Part shown: positions 9,501 to 16,351 of the stretch, one piece after another
How the letters are laid out: every line of letters starts with the position of its first letter
Numbering within the stretch: position 1 is the stretch's first letter
Assembly: GCF_013266735.1 (NCBI RefSeq)
Contig: NZ_JABSNU010000017.1
Location: forward strand, 29,013-93,012
DNA: 64,000 nucleotides
DNA from: Pedobacter foliorum
GTDB taxonomy: Bacteria; Bacteroidota; Bacteroidia; Sphingobacteriales; Sphingobacteriaceae
Direction: 5' to 3'
Notes under the pieces: model-generated
What the model was told of the DNA's origin: nothing
Database searches by the model: none
Seen by the model: only the letters and a program-made list of their open reading frames with translations
Position numbers and translations under genes: made by a program

Positions 9501-10100
9501 ATTTATGCCATTGGCGAAATTGCCGAATTTGAAGGCACACTATACGGAATAACCGCCGCTGCAGAACAACAAGCAGAAGTGGTTGCTAAGTTTCAGAATG
9601 GCGACATCAGCAGCTATTACAAAGGCAGCCTGTTCATGAACATTATAAAAATTCATGGATTTGACCTTTGCAGTATCGGGCTTTCCGAATGTCCGGACGA
9701 CAAGAACTACGAGGAGATCGTTTTCATCGACAAAGCAAAACGCTACTATAAAAAATGCATCATCCATCAGGATAGACTAGTTGGAACCATCTTAATTGGC
9801 GATAAAACTGAGTTTCTTGAGTTTAGAGAATTAATAGCCAATAAAATAGAACTCAGTGACAAAAGACTGCAACTACTTAGAAGCGGTAAAAAAACTGAGC
9901 CTGTATCTGGGAAACTAGTATGTAGTTGTAATAATGTTGGAGTCGGAAATATCCTTAAAAAGATATCCTCTGGATGTGCTGACTTTAAGGAGCTATGTGA
10001 ATCAACAGGAGCTGGAATGGGTTGCGGATCCTGCAAACCAGAGGTTAAACTTATCCTGGAGAGAGCATTAAAGGAAGAAGTCTTAGAAAAAGTAAACTGA
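6585..10100 (+). CDS. nasA: Assimilatory nitrate reductase fused to an NAD(P)H/FAD/[2Fe-2S] reductase module
   Basis: An 1171-aa multidomain enzyme that should reduce nitrate to nitrite using NAD(P)H in one polypeptide. Residues 1-60 bind a [4Fe-4S] cluster (C13, C16, C20, C48). The molybdopterin-bis-guanine-dinucleotide core follows, with C142 in RLCMSSAV as the expected Mo ligand, and the molydopterin-binding domain ends near 690. From about 705 a second protein begins, a NirB/NasB-like FAD-NAD(P)H oxidoreductase with dinucleotide motifs at VIIGAGAGA and VVVGGGLLG. It ends with a BFD [2Fe-2S] domain (C1113, C1115, C1147, C1150). In Klebsiella-type systems the reductase is a separate subunit. 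The next gene starts 1 bp after the stop codon. Confidence 0.93.
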   Translation: MSGDKNKIFKSTCCYCGVGCGVNVTLEKNKTITVQGDKDHPVNHGMLCSKGLNLQYTVNDKSDRLLYPQMRYNKNMPLQRVSWDDALNRTAAVFKTFIDKYGPNSVAFYASGQCLTEEYYVINKLIKGFIGSNNIDTNSRLCMSSAVTAYKMALGEDSVPICYDDIELANCFFITGANPAWCHPILWRRVEAHKAANPDIKIIVTDPRVTDSCSLADLHLQINPGTDVTLNHAIGRALIEAGNIDSEFIANHTEGFDAYQQKVFERTLKESAQICGITISEIELAATYIGEAKGFLSMWTMGLNQSSIGVNKNLSLINLNLITGHIGKPGSGPFSLTGQPNAMGGREVGGLANLLPAHRDLSNEQHRLEVQKFWGGTTISGKTGLTATEMFEALHDGRLKAIWILCTNPLTSLPNARFAEEALKRAKFVVIQEITDKAETLAYADVILPAAAWTEKEGTMTNSERRISHLNKIIDAPGEALPDAEIICRFAKKMGYKGFEYNSMEDIYKEHAKLTYRTSINIHGLDYKQIDKSNTVQWPFNKRSESGTKRLFTNHLFYTSSKRAIIHSPSDQLNSELPDEDFPFILTTGRVRDHWHTMSKTGKVSKLKQHIKDAFMEINPADADFLSIEDNQVIVVRSRRGEVQVKAKISATIKQGVVFLPMHWGKILGSDLNRANNITSTIVDPLSKEPDFKYCAVNVEKFKKDFQRIVIIGAGAGAYGFVKSYREINKEDQITIFSKENFPFYNRVMLPDYISGEQKWEQLVKMKDEEEPEYNIKLLRGVSVEKVNREQKYVIDSTGKKTSYDLLIIATGSRSTLPKNAPSLPGIFTMRSRTDADNFKKHIPKNAHVVVVGGGLLGLEMAASLREIGVKITVIHRVSRFLNRQLDPLGSQLLHEEMVDQGCDIYYNDEVQLYYGRSKLTGIELKSGRRINCDAIILAIGTTPNIELAKESGLECKRGVLVNERLQTNDPSIYAIGEIAEFEGTLYGITAAAEQQAEVVAKFQNGDISSYYKGSLFMNIIKIHGFDLCSIGLSECPDDKNYEEIVFIDKAKRYYKKCIIHQDRLVGTILIGDKTEFLEFRELIANKIELSDKRLQLLRSGKKTEPVSGKLVCSCNNVGVGNILKKISSGCADFKELCESTGAGMGCGSCKPEVKLILERALKEEVLEKVN

Positions 10101-10101
10101 T

Positions 10102-11586
10102 ATGGAAAACAAGGTCGTTAAAAAGCATCAGATTAAAGTGAACCTACCGGGGGGTATTGTGTCCATTGGTGATCTTTTACAAATCCTTAATATTCTAGAG
10201 GAATCTGAAATAGAAAACGTAAGATTTGGCACAAGACAACAGCTTTATTTTTCTGTAGATGAAGATAAGCTTGAAGACATAGAGCATAGTTTCCTAATAG
10301 CTGACACAGAGTTTGAAATAGACACAGACAAGCAGCCAAACATCATTAGTTCTTATGTAACTGAAGATATTTTTAACAACTCTAACTGGTTACGCGAAGG
10401 AGTTTACAGGGATGTGCTGGACGCTTTTAATTACACTCCAAGATTAAAAATCAACCTGGTAGACAACAGCCAAACCTTAATTCCCTTTTTCACAGGCAAT
10501 TTAAACTTTATATCATCAGACATTGGCAATTATTGGTATTTGTACATGCGTTTTCCAAGAACCAATATCATTTACTGCTGGTCGTCTTTAATTTACTCTG
10601 AAGACATAGGCACCCTTAGTAAATTGGTTGAAGACGCGATATTTAGCAACAAAAACCTGTTTTATGATCAACTCAACATTGATGGACAAGAGCTGGAGAA
10701 CAAGGTAAAACTTACCGGAAGCATCCTTCATCAACCCCACTCCGCTCCTTTAAAACTACCTGAATTTCAATTACCTTACTACGAGGGCTTCAACAAATAC
10801 AACGACAAATACTGGCTAGGGATCTATCGCAGAAACGAGTTATTTCCAGTCTCATTTCTTAAAGACCTTTGTGCCATTTGCGCAAAAACACGTATCGGAC
10901 AATTGTATACCACTCCCTGGAAATCAATTATTGTAAAAGGTGTAGAAACAGGTGACAAAAAACTATGGAATGCGGTACTGGATAAAAATCGCATAAATGT
11001 ACGTCATGCATCCAACGAACTGAACTGGCAAAGCGAAGACCTTTGCGAATATGGCCTTAGCTTAAAACGCGAACTCATCACCGAGTTTAACAAAGTAGAC
11101 CTAAGAACTTTTAAGCTTTGTTTTGCTATTAAAACCAATCCAAAGAGCGGCTTATTTGGCTCTGTAATTATTAGAAAGCAGGCCAGCAATCTGGATGAAG
11201 ATTACAGGTTCGACATTCTTCATACCACTGATTTCAATCCCAATTCTAAAAATTTCACGCTTTATAAAGAGAGCATTAGTAAAGCATCATTAGCAGAAGC
11301 ATTGGTACAGCTTTGCGACAATTACTATCAGCTTCAAACACTATCAGAAAGCGCTTCTGAGCATAATTACTACGAAGCAGAAGTTAGTAAAGAAAACGAA
11401 CAAACACTTGTTCACCAGTGCAGTCACTGTTTAACCATTTACGATGAAACCTGGGGAGACGAGGTAAACGGAGTACCCTCCGGAACTAACTTCTCAGATT
11501 TAAAAGAGGATTACAGCTGTGCAATTTGCGGGGCAGCTAAATCAGACATCATTCCAATTCTTAAAGAATCAGTATTAACCGTTTAA
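10102..11586 (+). CDS. Siroheme-less nitrite/sulfite-reductase-like protein with C-terminal rubredoxin
   Basis: A 494-aa protein that keeps the ferredoxin-like half-domains of the nitrite/sulfite reductase family: one at about 8-75 (VNLPGGIVSI and FGTRQQLYF) and a second at about 230-290 (KYWLGIYRR). The C-x5-C and C-x3-C siroheme/[4Fe-4S] ligands are absent, so it is unlikely to reduce nitrite itself. Residues 438-490 form a rubredoxin with C440, C443, C473 and C476, in the standard C-x2-C-x29-C-x2-C spacing. It directly abuts the nitrate reductase gene and precedes a permease by 3 bp. An electron-carrier or assembly role for the nitrate or nitrite reductase is inferred. Confidence 0.75.
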   Translation: MENKVVKKHQIKVNLPGGIVSIGDLLQILNILEESEIENVRFGTRQQLYFSVDEDKLEDIEHSFLIADTEFEIDTDKQPNIISSYVTEDIFNNSNWLREGVYRDVLDAFNYTPRLKINLVDNSQTLIPFFTGNLNFISSDIGNYWYLYMRFPRTNIIYCWSSLIYSEDIGTLSKLVEDAIFSNKNLFYDQLNIDGQELENKVKLTGSILHQPHSAPLKLPEFQLPYYEGFNKYNDKYWLGIYRRNELFPVSFLKDLCAICAKTRIGQLYTTPWKSIIVKGVETGDKKLWNAVLDKNRINVRHASNELNWQSEDLCEYGLSLKRELITEFNKVDLRTFKLCFAIKTNPKSGLFGSVIIRKQASNLDEDYRFDILHTTDFNPNSKNFTLYKESISKASLAEALVQLCDNYYQLQTLSESASEHNYYEAEVSKENEQTLVHQCSHCLTIYDETWGDEVNGVPSGTNFSDLKEDYSCAICGAAKSDIIPILKESVLTV

Positions 11587-11589
11587 ATT

Positions 11590-12321
11590 ATGGCATTAGA
11601 CATTAGCATAGCATTATCCTTATTCCTTGTAGGCTTTTTATATTCTTCGGTTGGTCATGGCGGAGCAAGTGGCTACATAGCTGTACTTTCTTTATTTGCT
11701 ATTCCAGTAGCTACTTACAAACCGTTAATACTCATCTTAAACATTATTGTAGCCGGAATGGCCTTTTATCAGTTTTGGAGATCGGGGTATTTTAGATGGA
11801 AACTATGCAGAACCTTTTTAATCACCTCTATCCCTTGTGCATTTATTGGGTCTAAATTTCCAATTCACGGAAACATTTACAACATTTTACTAGGCCTGGC
11901 ATTAGTGCTACCCATGATTAAATTACTTGGCGTTAACCCAGAAGTAAAAGGAGAAAAAAAGGAAATAGCCATAATGCCGGCACTCATTATTGGAGCAGTA
12001 ATAGGTGCTCTTTCCGGAATGTTAAACATTGGAGGAGGCATATTTCTGAGTCCGGTTTTAATATTATTATCCTGGGCAAATGCCAAAGAAGCAGCCGCTG
12101 CATCAGCGTTGTTTATTGTTTTAAATTCCTTTGGTGGGCTACTAGGTAGTTCTGCCGAAATCAACATAACCTCATCTTCAGCCCTATGGTTTTTAATGGC
12201 AGCAGCAGGTGGCTTTATGGGTTCGTACTGGGGTAGCTGGCGCTTTCCTCAAATCACCGTTCGCTACCTGCTCACCGCCGTTCTTGCCATCGCATCCTGT
12301 AAACTTATATTTTTCATGTAA
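11590..12321 (+). CDS. TauE/SafE (DUF81) family membrane permease
   Basis: A 243-aa integral membrane protein with about eight hydrophobic helices and the internal repeat typical of sulfite exporter TauE/SafE proteins (VGHGGASGYIAVL near the N-terminus; LSGMLNIGGGIFLSPVL in the second half). It would sit in the inner membrane and move a small anion. The substrate cannot be read from sequence; sulfite, nitrite or another oxyanion linked to the surrounding pathway is an inference. Its TAA stop shares one base with the moaA ATG, indicating tight translational coupling. Confidence 0.8.
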   Translation: MALDISIALSLFLVGFLYSSVGHGGASGYIAVLSLFAIPVATYKPLILILNIIVAGMAFYQFWRSGYFRWKLCRTFLITSIPCAFIGSKFPIHGNIYNILLGLALVLPMIKLLGVNPEVKGEKKEIAIMPALIIGAVIGALSGMLNIGGGIFLSPVLILLSWANAKEAAAASALFIVLNSFGGLLGSSAEINITSSSALWFLMAAAGGFMGSYWGSWRFPQITVRYLLTAVLAIASCKLIFFM

Positions 12322-13283
12322 TGGCAGCAATTAGAGATCATCTGGGAAGAACTTTCAAAACGCTTAGGATTAGCCTGATAAACACTTGCAATCTGGCTTG
12401 TACGTATTGCACTTACGGCAACGAAGAAAGTAAAGAAAACTACGCTGAACATAAAGCCAAGGCATTATCTGTTCAGGAAATGCTAAATCTAATTAAACGA
12501 CTCCATGGCAGATTAGATTTAACTACAATACGTTTCACCGGAGGTGAGCCCCTACTTTATAAAGAACTTACAACCCTAATAAAGGGAGCTAGTGATCTTG
12601 GCATTAACAACCTGAATTTAACCACTAACGGTCTTTTACTACAAAGAATGGCACCTGCATTAAAAGCTGCAGGTTTACGCTCCATCAATATATCTCTGGA
12701 TGCTATAGAACCTTTAACGTTCTTTAAAATGAGCAGAAGGCAAGGCCTTGAGCAAACGCTTAGCGGAATTGAAGCCGCAATAAGTGCAGGTATTGAGGTA
12801 AAACTAAATACGGTGATTATGAAGGGAATGAACGACAATCAGGTAATTCCTCTTTTAAAATATGCCTTTAGCAGGAATATTAAGATACGCTTCCTGGAAA
12901 TCATGGCTATGGGTCATTTGCATGGAAAAACAGATGAGCACTTTTTCTCACAAAAGGACTTACTTGCACTGATTAGCAAGCACTATAGCTTTAGCCCTGT
13001 AAACAGATCAGATAGCGCTACAGCCAATTATTGGCAAACAGAGGAAGGACATCATTTTGGAATAATAGCCAATGAGAGCCAGCCCTTTTGCACCGACTGC
13101 AATCGCTTAAGACTGGATGCTTATGGAAACATCTATGGTTGCCTAAGTAGCAATAACCCGGTTTCATTAATTGAAACAACAGATGCCGCCAGTCTCGACT
13201 TCAAATTAGAAGCCGCACTTGCACAAAAACAATCACTAAAATTTACAGGAAGCAAATTAAGCATGCTTCATATAGGAGGATAG
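12321..13283 (+). CDS. moaA: GTP 3',8-cyclase MoaA
   Basis: A 320-aa radical-SAM enzyme that starts molybdopterin synthesis from GTP. The N-terminal CNLACTYC motif (C-x3-C-x2-C) binds the SAM-linked [4Fe-4S] cluster. The C-terminal CTDCNRLRLDAYGNIYGCL stretch carries the second cluster. The chain ends in the GG pair (HIGG) that MoaA uses for activity. It overlaps the TauE-like gene by one base and is followed 4 bp later by moaD. All expected residues are present. Confidence 0.94.
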   Translation: MAAIRDHLGRTFKTLRISLINTCNLACTYCTYGNEESKENYAEHKAKALSVQEMLNLIKRLHGRLDLTTIRFTGGEPLLYKELTTLIKGASDLGINNLNLTTNGLLLQRMAPALKAAGLRSINISLDAIEPLTFFKMSRRQGLEQTLSGIEAAISAGIEVKLNTVIMKGMNDNQVIPLLKYAFSRNIKIRFLEIMAMGHLHGKTDEHFFSQKDLLALISKHYSFSPVNRSDSATANYWQTEEGHHFGIIANESQPFCTDCNRLRLDAYGNIYGCLSSNNPVSLIETTDAASLDFKLEAALAQKQSLKFTGSKLSMLHIGG

Positions 13284-13287
13284 AAAT

Positions 13288-13521
13288 ATGAAAATCGAAG
13301 TTTTTGCAATTCTAAAGGAGTATTTCGACAAAGAGTTTGAAATAAAAGATCCACTAAAAACCGTTGAAGAGCTTAGAGCGCACCTGGCGTTCCTAAATCC
13401 GGAATCTTCTAATGTCCTTAAAATATGTCGTTTTGCAGTGCACGATGAATTTGTAGCAGATCATTATCAATTAACGGGAAGTGACAACGTAGTTGTTATC
13501 CCGCCAAGCAGCGGAGGTTAA
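13288..13521 (+). CDS. moaD: Molybdopterin synthase sulfur carrier subunit MoaD
   Basis: A 77-aa ubiquitin-like protein ending in the diagnostic SSGG. The terminal glycine is converted to a thiocarboxylate that supplies sulfur to MoaE. It sits between moaA and moaE, one base before the moaE ATG. The adenylylating enzyme MoeB is not encoded in the window, so its activation must depend on a gene elsewhere. Confidence 0.9.
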   Translation: MKIEVFAILKEYFDKEFEIKDPLKTVEELRAHLAFLNPESSNVLKICRFAVHDEFVADHYQLTGSDNVVVIPPSSGG

Positions 13522-13522
13522 T

Positions 13523-13993
13523 ATGGAGTATATAACAAGCAAAGATCTGGATCTTGTTGCGCTGTTACAGCAATCGCACCACCCTGCTGCTGGCGCCGTG
13601 GTATTATTTAGTGGAGATGTAAGGAACAACAATGTTGGCAAAATGGTCGACTTTCTGGAGTACGAAGCCCATACTTCTATGGCTTCAAAAATGATCGAGC
13701 GTATTCTAAACGATGCAAGAAAGCGTTGGAACCTCAATATTGCTATAGCTCAGCACAGAACAGGAAAAGTGAGAATCACCGAATCAGCAGTCGTTGTAAT
13801 CACAGCCTCAGCCCACAGAGCCGAAGCTTATGCTGCTAACCGTTACATTATTGATAGAATTAAACACGAAGCTCCTATATGGAAATGCGAATTCTTTACA
13901 GACGGAACCAAAGAATGGGGCGGCAATTGTAATTGCCACAAGGATACAGGCAATATTAACAAACACATCTACGAATTTGAGGACATATTATGA
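13523..13993 (+). CDS. moaE: Molybdopterin synthase catalytic subunit MoaE
   Basis: A 156-aa MoaE, which joins two sulfurs to cyclic pyranopterin monophosphate. Family features include GAVVLFSGDVRN near residue 25, FLEYEAH and IAQHRTGKVRI in the middle, and the C-terminal KHEAPIWKCEFFTDGTKEW. The frame is open from 13493, but the ATG at 13523 directly follows the moaD stop and begins the homology, so it is preferred. Its stop overlaps the mobA start (ATGA), implying coupled translation. Confidence 0.93.
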   Translation: MEYITSKDLDLVALLQQSHHPAAGAVVLFSGDVRNNNVGKMVDFLEYEAHTSMASKMIERILNDARKRWNLNIAIAQHRTGKVRITESAVVVITASAHRAEAYAANRYIIDRIKHEAPIWKCEFFTDGTKEWGGNCNCHKDTGNINKHIYEFEDIL

Positions 13994-14571
13994 TAGGTGT
14001 AGTTTTATGCGGAGGAGAAAGTAAACGAATGGGATCAGATAAGGGGCTTTTACCTGTTGGCTCCGTTACATGGGCACAACATGCAGAGGCAAAGCTTGCA
14101 GAACTGGATATTCCGGTGGTGATATCAATTAATCAAGCCCAATTACCCAACTATAATCATCTTTATGGTGCCGAAAAACTGATTATAGATACTGTAAATG
14201 TAAAAGGCCCACTGAAAGGTTTATTGAGTGTACATCAATATTTTCCTGATGATGACTTAATGCTACTGGCCTGCGACATGACTGATATGGACGTTGACAC
14301 ACTTCAGCAATTAAAGCAGCACTACCATACAAATCCTACTTTTGATTATTACTTATATGAATGCGAAGGATTTATGGAGCCTTTATGTGCAGTTTATCCT
14401 ACAAACTCCTTAAGAAACTTATGTAAAGCGGTCAATTCCTCCGAACTCACTCATTTTTCAATGCACAAATTTATACGGGATTCAAACTATAAAACTATCC
14501 AAATAAAAGATAAAACTAAGTTCTCTAACTATAACACAGCCAATCATTTGCGAGCACAAATAAACAGTTAA
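13990..14571 (+). CDS. mobA: Molybdenum cofactor guanylyltransferase MobA
   Basis: A 193-aa nucleotidyltransferase with the MobA N-terminal loop VVLCGGESKRMGSDKGLLP, the LLACDMTDMD metal/nucleotide segment near residue 95, and EPLCAVYP. It attaches GMP to molybdopterin, giving the bis-MGD form needed by the nitrate reductase at 6585. It overlaps moaE by 4 bp. With moaA, moaC-mog, moaD, moaE and moeA this nearly completes the cofactor pathway inside one island. Confidence 0.92.
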   Translation: MIGVVLCGGESKRMGSDKGLLPVGSVTWAQHAEAKLAELDIPVVISINQAQLPNYNHLYGAEKLIIDTVNVKGPLKGLLSVHQYFPDDDLMLLACDMTDMDVDTLQQLKQHYHTNPTFDYYLYECEGFMEPLCAVYPTNSLRNLCKAVNSSELTHFSMHKFIRDSNYKTIQIKDKTKFSNYNTANHLRAQINS

Positions 14572-14597
14572 AGTTTCACTATTTAAATTATCATTTC

Positions 14598-15002
14598 ATG
14601 AAGACACATTTACAACTTGCCATTTATGGCGGACTGGCACTTTGCATGTTAAATTTTAAGGCAAAATCGCAAACAAATCACGTCAAGGCAACTCTCTTTG
14701 AAGGAGCTGTTGTTTTAAGTTACATTGACCACGGAGCAGCAGTAAACTGCACGGGCCCAGGGCTTAAATATACATGCAAACCATTCAGTTTACTGGTGGG
14801 CTTACTACCCAGTTTAAAAATCAAAGAAGATAAGTCTCCTGGAAATGCGCCTAAAAACGCCACGATCATACCTTCTTTAGGATGTGGCGTAACGGCTATT
14901 TACAAACATATCGTTTTGCAGATGCCTATGCTTTATACGGCAAAAACTAGTAGCAAAGATGGAAAATGGAATGTTGGCTTAGGCTTGGGATACAAATTTT
15001 AA
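14598..15002 (+). CDS. Small exported protein, unknown function
   Basis: A 134-aa protein with a probable signal peptide (hydrophobic to about residue 20, cleavage near AKSQT). The mature part contains alternating hydrophobic strands, a possible disulfide pair (NCTGPGLKYTC) and ends in GLGLGYKF. A C-terminal aromatic residue is common in outer-membrane beta-barrels, though the chain is short for one. I do not recognise a family. It starts 26 bp after mobA on the same strand and so probably belongs to the nitrate operon. The end converges with the FNR-like gene only 10 bp away. Confidence 0.65.
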   Translation: MKTHLQLAIYGGLALCMLNFKAKSQTNHVKATLFEGAVVLSYIDHGAAVNCTGPGLKYTCKPFSLLVGLLPSLKIKEDKSPGNAPKNATIIPSLGCGVTAIYKHIVLQMPMLYTAKTSSKDGKWNVGLGLGYKF

Positions 15003-15012
15003 ACTACAATTA

Positions 15013-15702
15013 TTAGGCAATAAGCGTTAATGCCCTTAAACCGATGAGATCTTTAACGCTTATTGCTTTTCCTGTTACCACAATCAAATCTTCTTTAACA
15101 AGTTCGTTCATCATCCGAAAAATAGTTTCGTATGTAGTGCCCGTAAATGCCGCAAGATCTTGCCTGCTTATTTCTATATTAATCTGCCCCTTATCATTTG
15201 CACCAAATTGATCTTTAAGCTGAATAATTGATAAAGCCAAACGACCTTTCACTGACATGTGCGCAAGGTTTCGCATTTTACGTTCCGACTCTTGCAATTC
15301 ATCAGCATAAAACATCATCAATTCAAGTGTAAGATTAGAATTTACTCTGAGGGTCGACATAAAAAAATCTAAGTCAATAAAACATATTGACGTGGGCTCA
15401 AGTGCAGTAGCAGATATTGGAAAAATGGCACTTTTAGTACTCAAGCCTCTATGCCCAATGATTGCTCCATTGCCTGCAAAACGAATAATCAGTTCCTTGT
15501 CGCCCCATGTTTTATGGACTTTAACTTTTCCTTTATTAACAAAATAAATACCATTAACAGGATCACCTTCCTTAATAATCACCGCTCCCTTTTTTACAAG
15601 AAAATTTTTACGATGACTTTCAATTGGTAATTTCCATTCCTTTAAAACCAAACTGCACATTAAGCAGCTTTGCAAATCACATGCCTTCGTATTTTTCTTC
15701 AT
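15013..15702 (-). CDS. Crp/Fnr-family regulator with FNR-like cysteines
   Basis: A 229-aa regulator with a cyclic-nucleotide-binding-like sensor domain (about 28-145) and a C-terminal winged helix (about 155-229) containing ISRQDLAAFTGTTYETIFRMM. C8, C13 and C16 lie at the N-terminus (C-x4-C-x2-C), and C107, in LEPTSICFIDLD, aligns with the fourth cluster cysteine of E. coli FNR. An oxygen-sensing [4Fe-4S] cluster is therefore plausible. In the recognition helix the E and R of FNR (ETxxR) are kept, but the Ser between them is Phe. It lies convergent to the nitrate island, which is its likely target, through the dyad upstream of nirB. Confidence 0.82.
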   Translation of the reverse strand: MKKNTKACDLQSCLMCSLVLKEWKLPIESHRKNFLVKKGAVIIKEGDPVNGIYFVNKGKVKVHKTWGDKELIIRFAGNGAIIGHRGLSTKSAIFPISATALEPTSICFIDLDFFMSTLRVNSNLTLELMMFYADELQESERKMRNLAHMSVKGRLALSIIQLKDQFGANDKGQINIEISRQDLAAFTGTTYETIFRMMNELVKEDLIVVTGKAISVKDLIGLRALTLIA

Positions 15703-15862
15703 AAGGATATTGATGCTAAAAGGATTTCGTATTATCTAACAAAGAAACAATAAATCAATTAAATTAAGATATCATAATTTCAAAAGACACTTACATATGG
15801 CATAATTGTGCAATAATCTCGATTCCTTCCTTGGTATAATTTTTATATCAAAGCATTTGGGC
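15703..15862. other. Upstream region of the FNR-like gene
   Basis: AT-rich intergenic sequence that should hold the minus-strand promoter of the FNR-like gene. I see no clear FNR box or TAnnTTTG box on the minus strand and no open reading frame of note. Confidence 0.4.
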
Positions 15863-15870
15863 TATCTTTG
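15863..15870 (+). promoter_or_regulatory. Bacteroidota -7 promoter box
   Basis: TATCTTTG is a perfect TAnnTTTG match, identical to the box in front of rnpB at 19032. It ends 5 bp before the ATG of the 49-codon ORF at 15876, so the transcript would start at or very near that ATG. No -33 element is obvious. Confidence 0.45.
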
Positions 15871-15875
15871 AATCA

Positions 15876-16025
15876 ATGTATCTCTTTAAGCAGTTTTATA
15901 AAACATTGAACAATCAGCTTGCAACATTATTGCGAACTGCTATTGCTATGTTTTTAAGATTTCTTTCCGTACAATACGGCTTAGGAGATTCTTATCTTAA
16001 AAGCAGCAAAGACTTTATTAAATAA
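15876..16025 (+). CDS. Small ORF, 49 aa, possibly leaderless, unknown
   Basis: A 49-codon ORF beginning MYLFKQFYKTL and ending KSSKDFIK. It has an amphipathic/hydrophobic middle and several basic residues. It is placed immediately after a perfect -7 box, leaving no room for a ribosome-binding site. It matches no family I recognise. It could be a true small protein, or the start of a short non-coding transcript that merely contains an ORF. Confidence 0.3.
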   Translation: MYLFKQFYKTLNNQLATLLRTAIAMFLRFLSVQYGLGDSYLKSSKDFIK

Positions 16026-16097
16026 GCCCCTCCCTTTTCTTAGGGTCAGGGGTCTCCACATTTAATACTTTCCTTTCACCTTCTTGCTTTTCAAATA

Positions 16098-16289
16098 ATG
16101 AAATTATTTAGCGCTAAATACTTTTTTAGAGCCATTTATATATTACTGCTTATATCAGCACTGGTAGCTTTGCTATTGGCTATTTTACTGCTTAAACCCT
16201 TGATGGTTTTAGTTTCTGCAGGCGTATTTCTCTTTTTAACAAATTGGTATAACAACAAGGACTTCGATGGCTCTGCCTCAGTCAAATAA
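16098..16289 (+). CDS. Small membrane protein, unknown
   Basis: A 63-aa protein with two hydrophobic helices (about 10-30 and 32-48) and a polar C-terminal tail (NWYNNKDFDGSASVK). Nothing indicates a function. It precedes the Rnk/GreA-like gene by 62 bp on the same strand. Its last codons pair with the sequence after the stop (GACTGAGGC-like inverted repeat around 16270-16303), which may act as a weak terminator. Confidence 0.5.
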   Translation: MKLFSAKYFFRAIYILLLISALVALLLAILLLKPLMVLVSAGVFLFLTNWYNNKDFDGSASVK

Positions 16290-16351
16290 TACTGACTGAG
16301 GCTATTCATACAACTCAAATATTAAGTCATTTACTCAATACATAAAAAATT

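Noticed and set aside
7018..9767. Several ORFs of 75-149 codons in other frames within the nitrate reductase gene
   Set aside because: They lie wholly within a well-supported gene, lack family motifs and show the biased composition of shadow frames.
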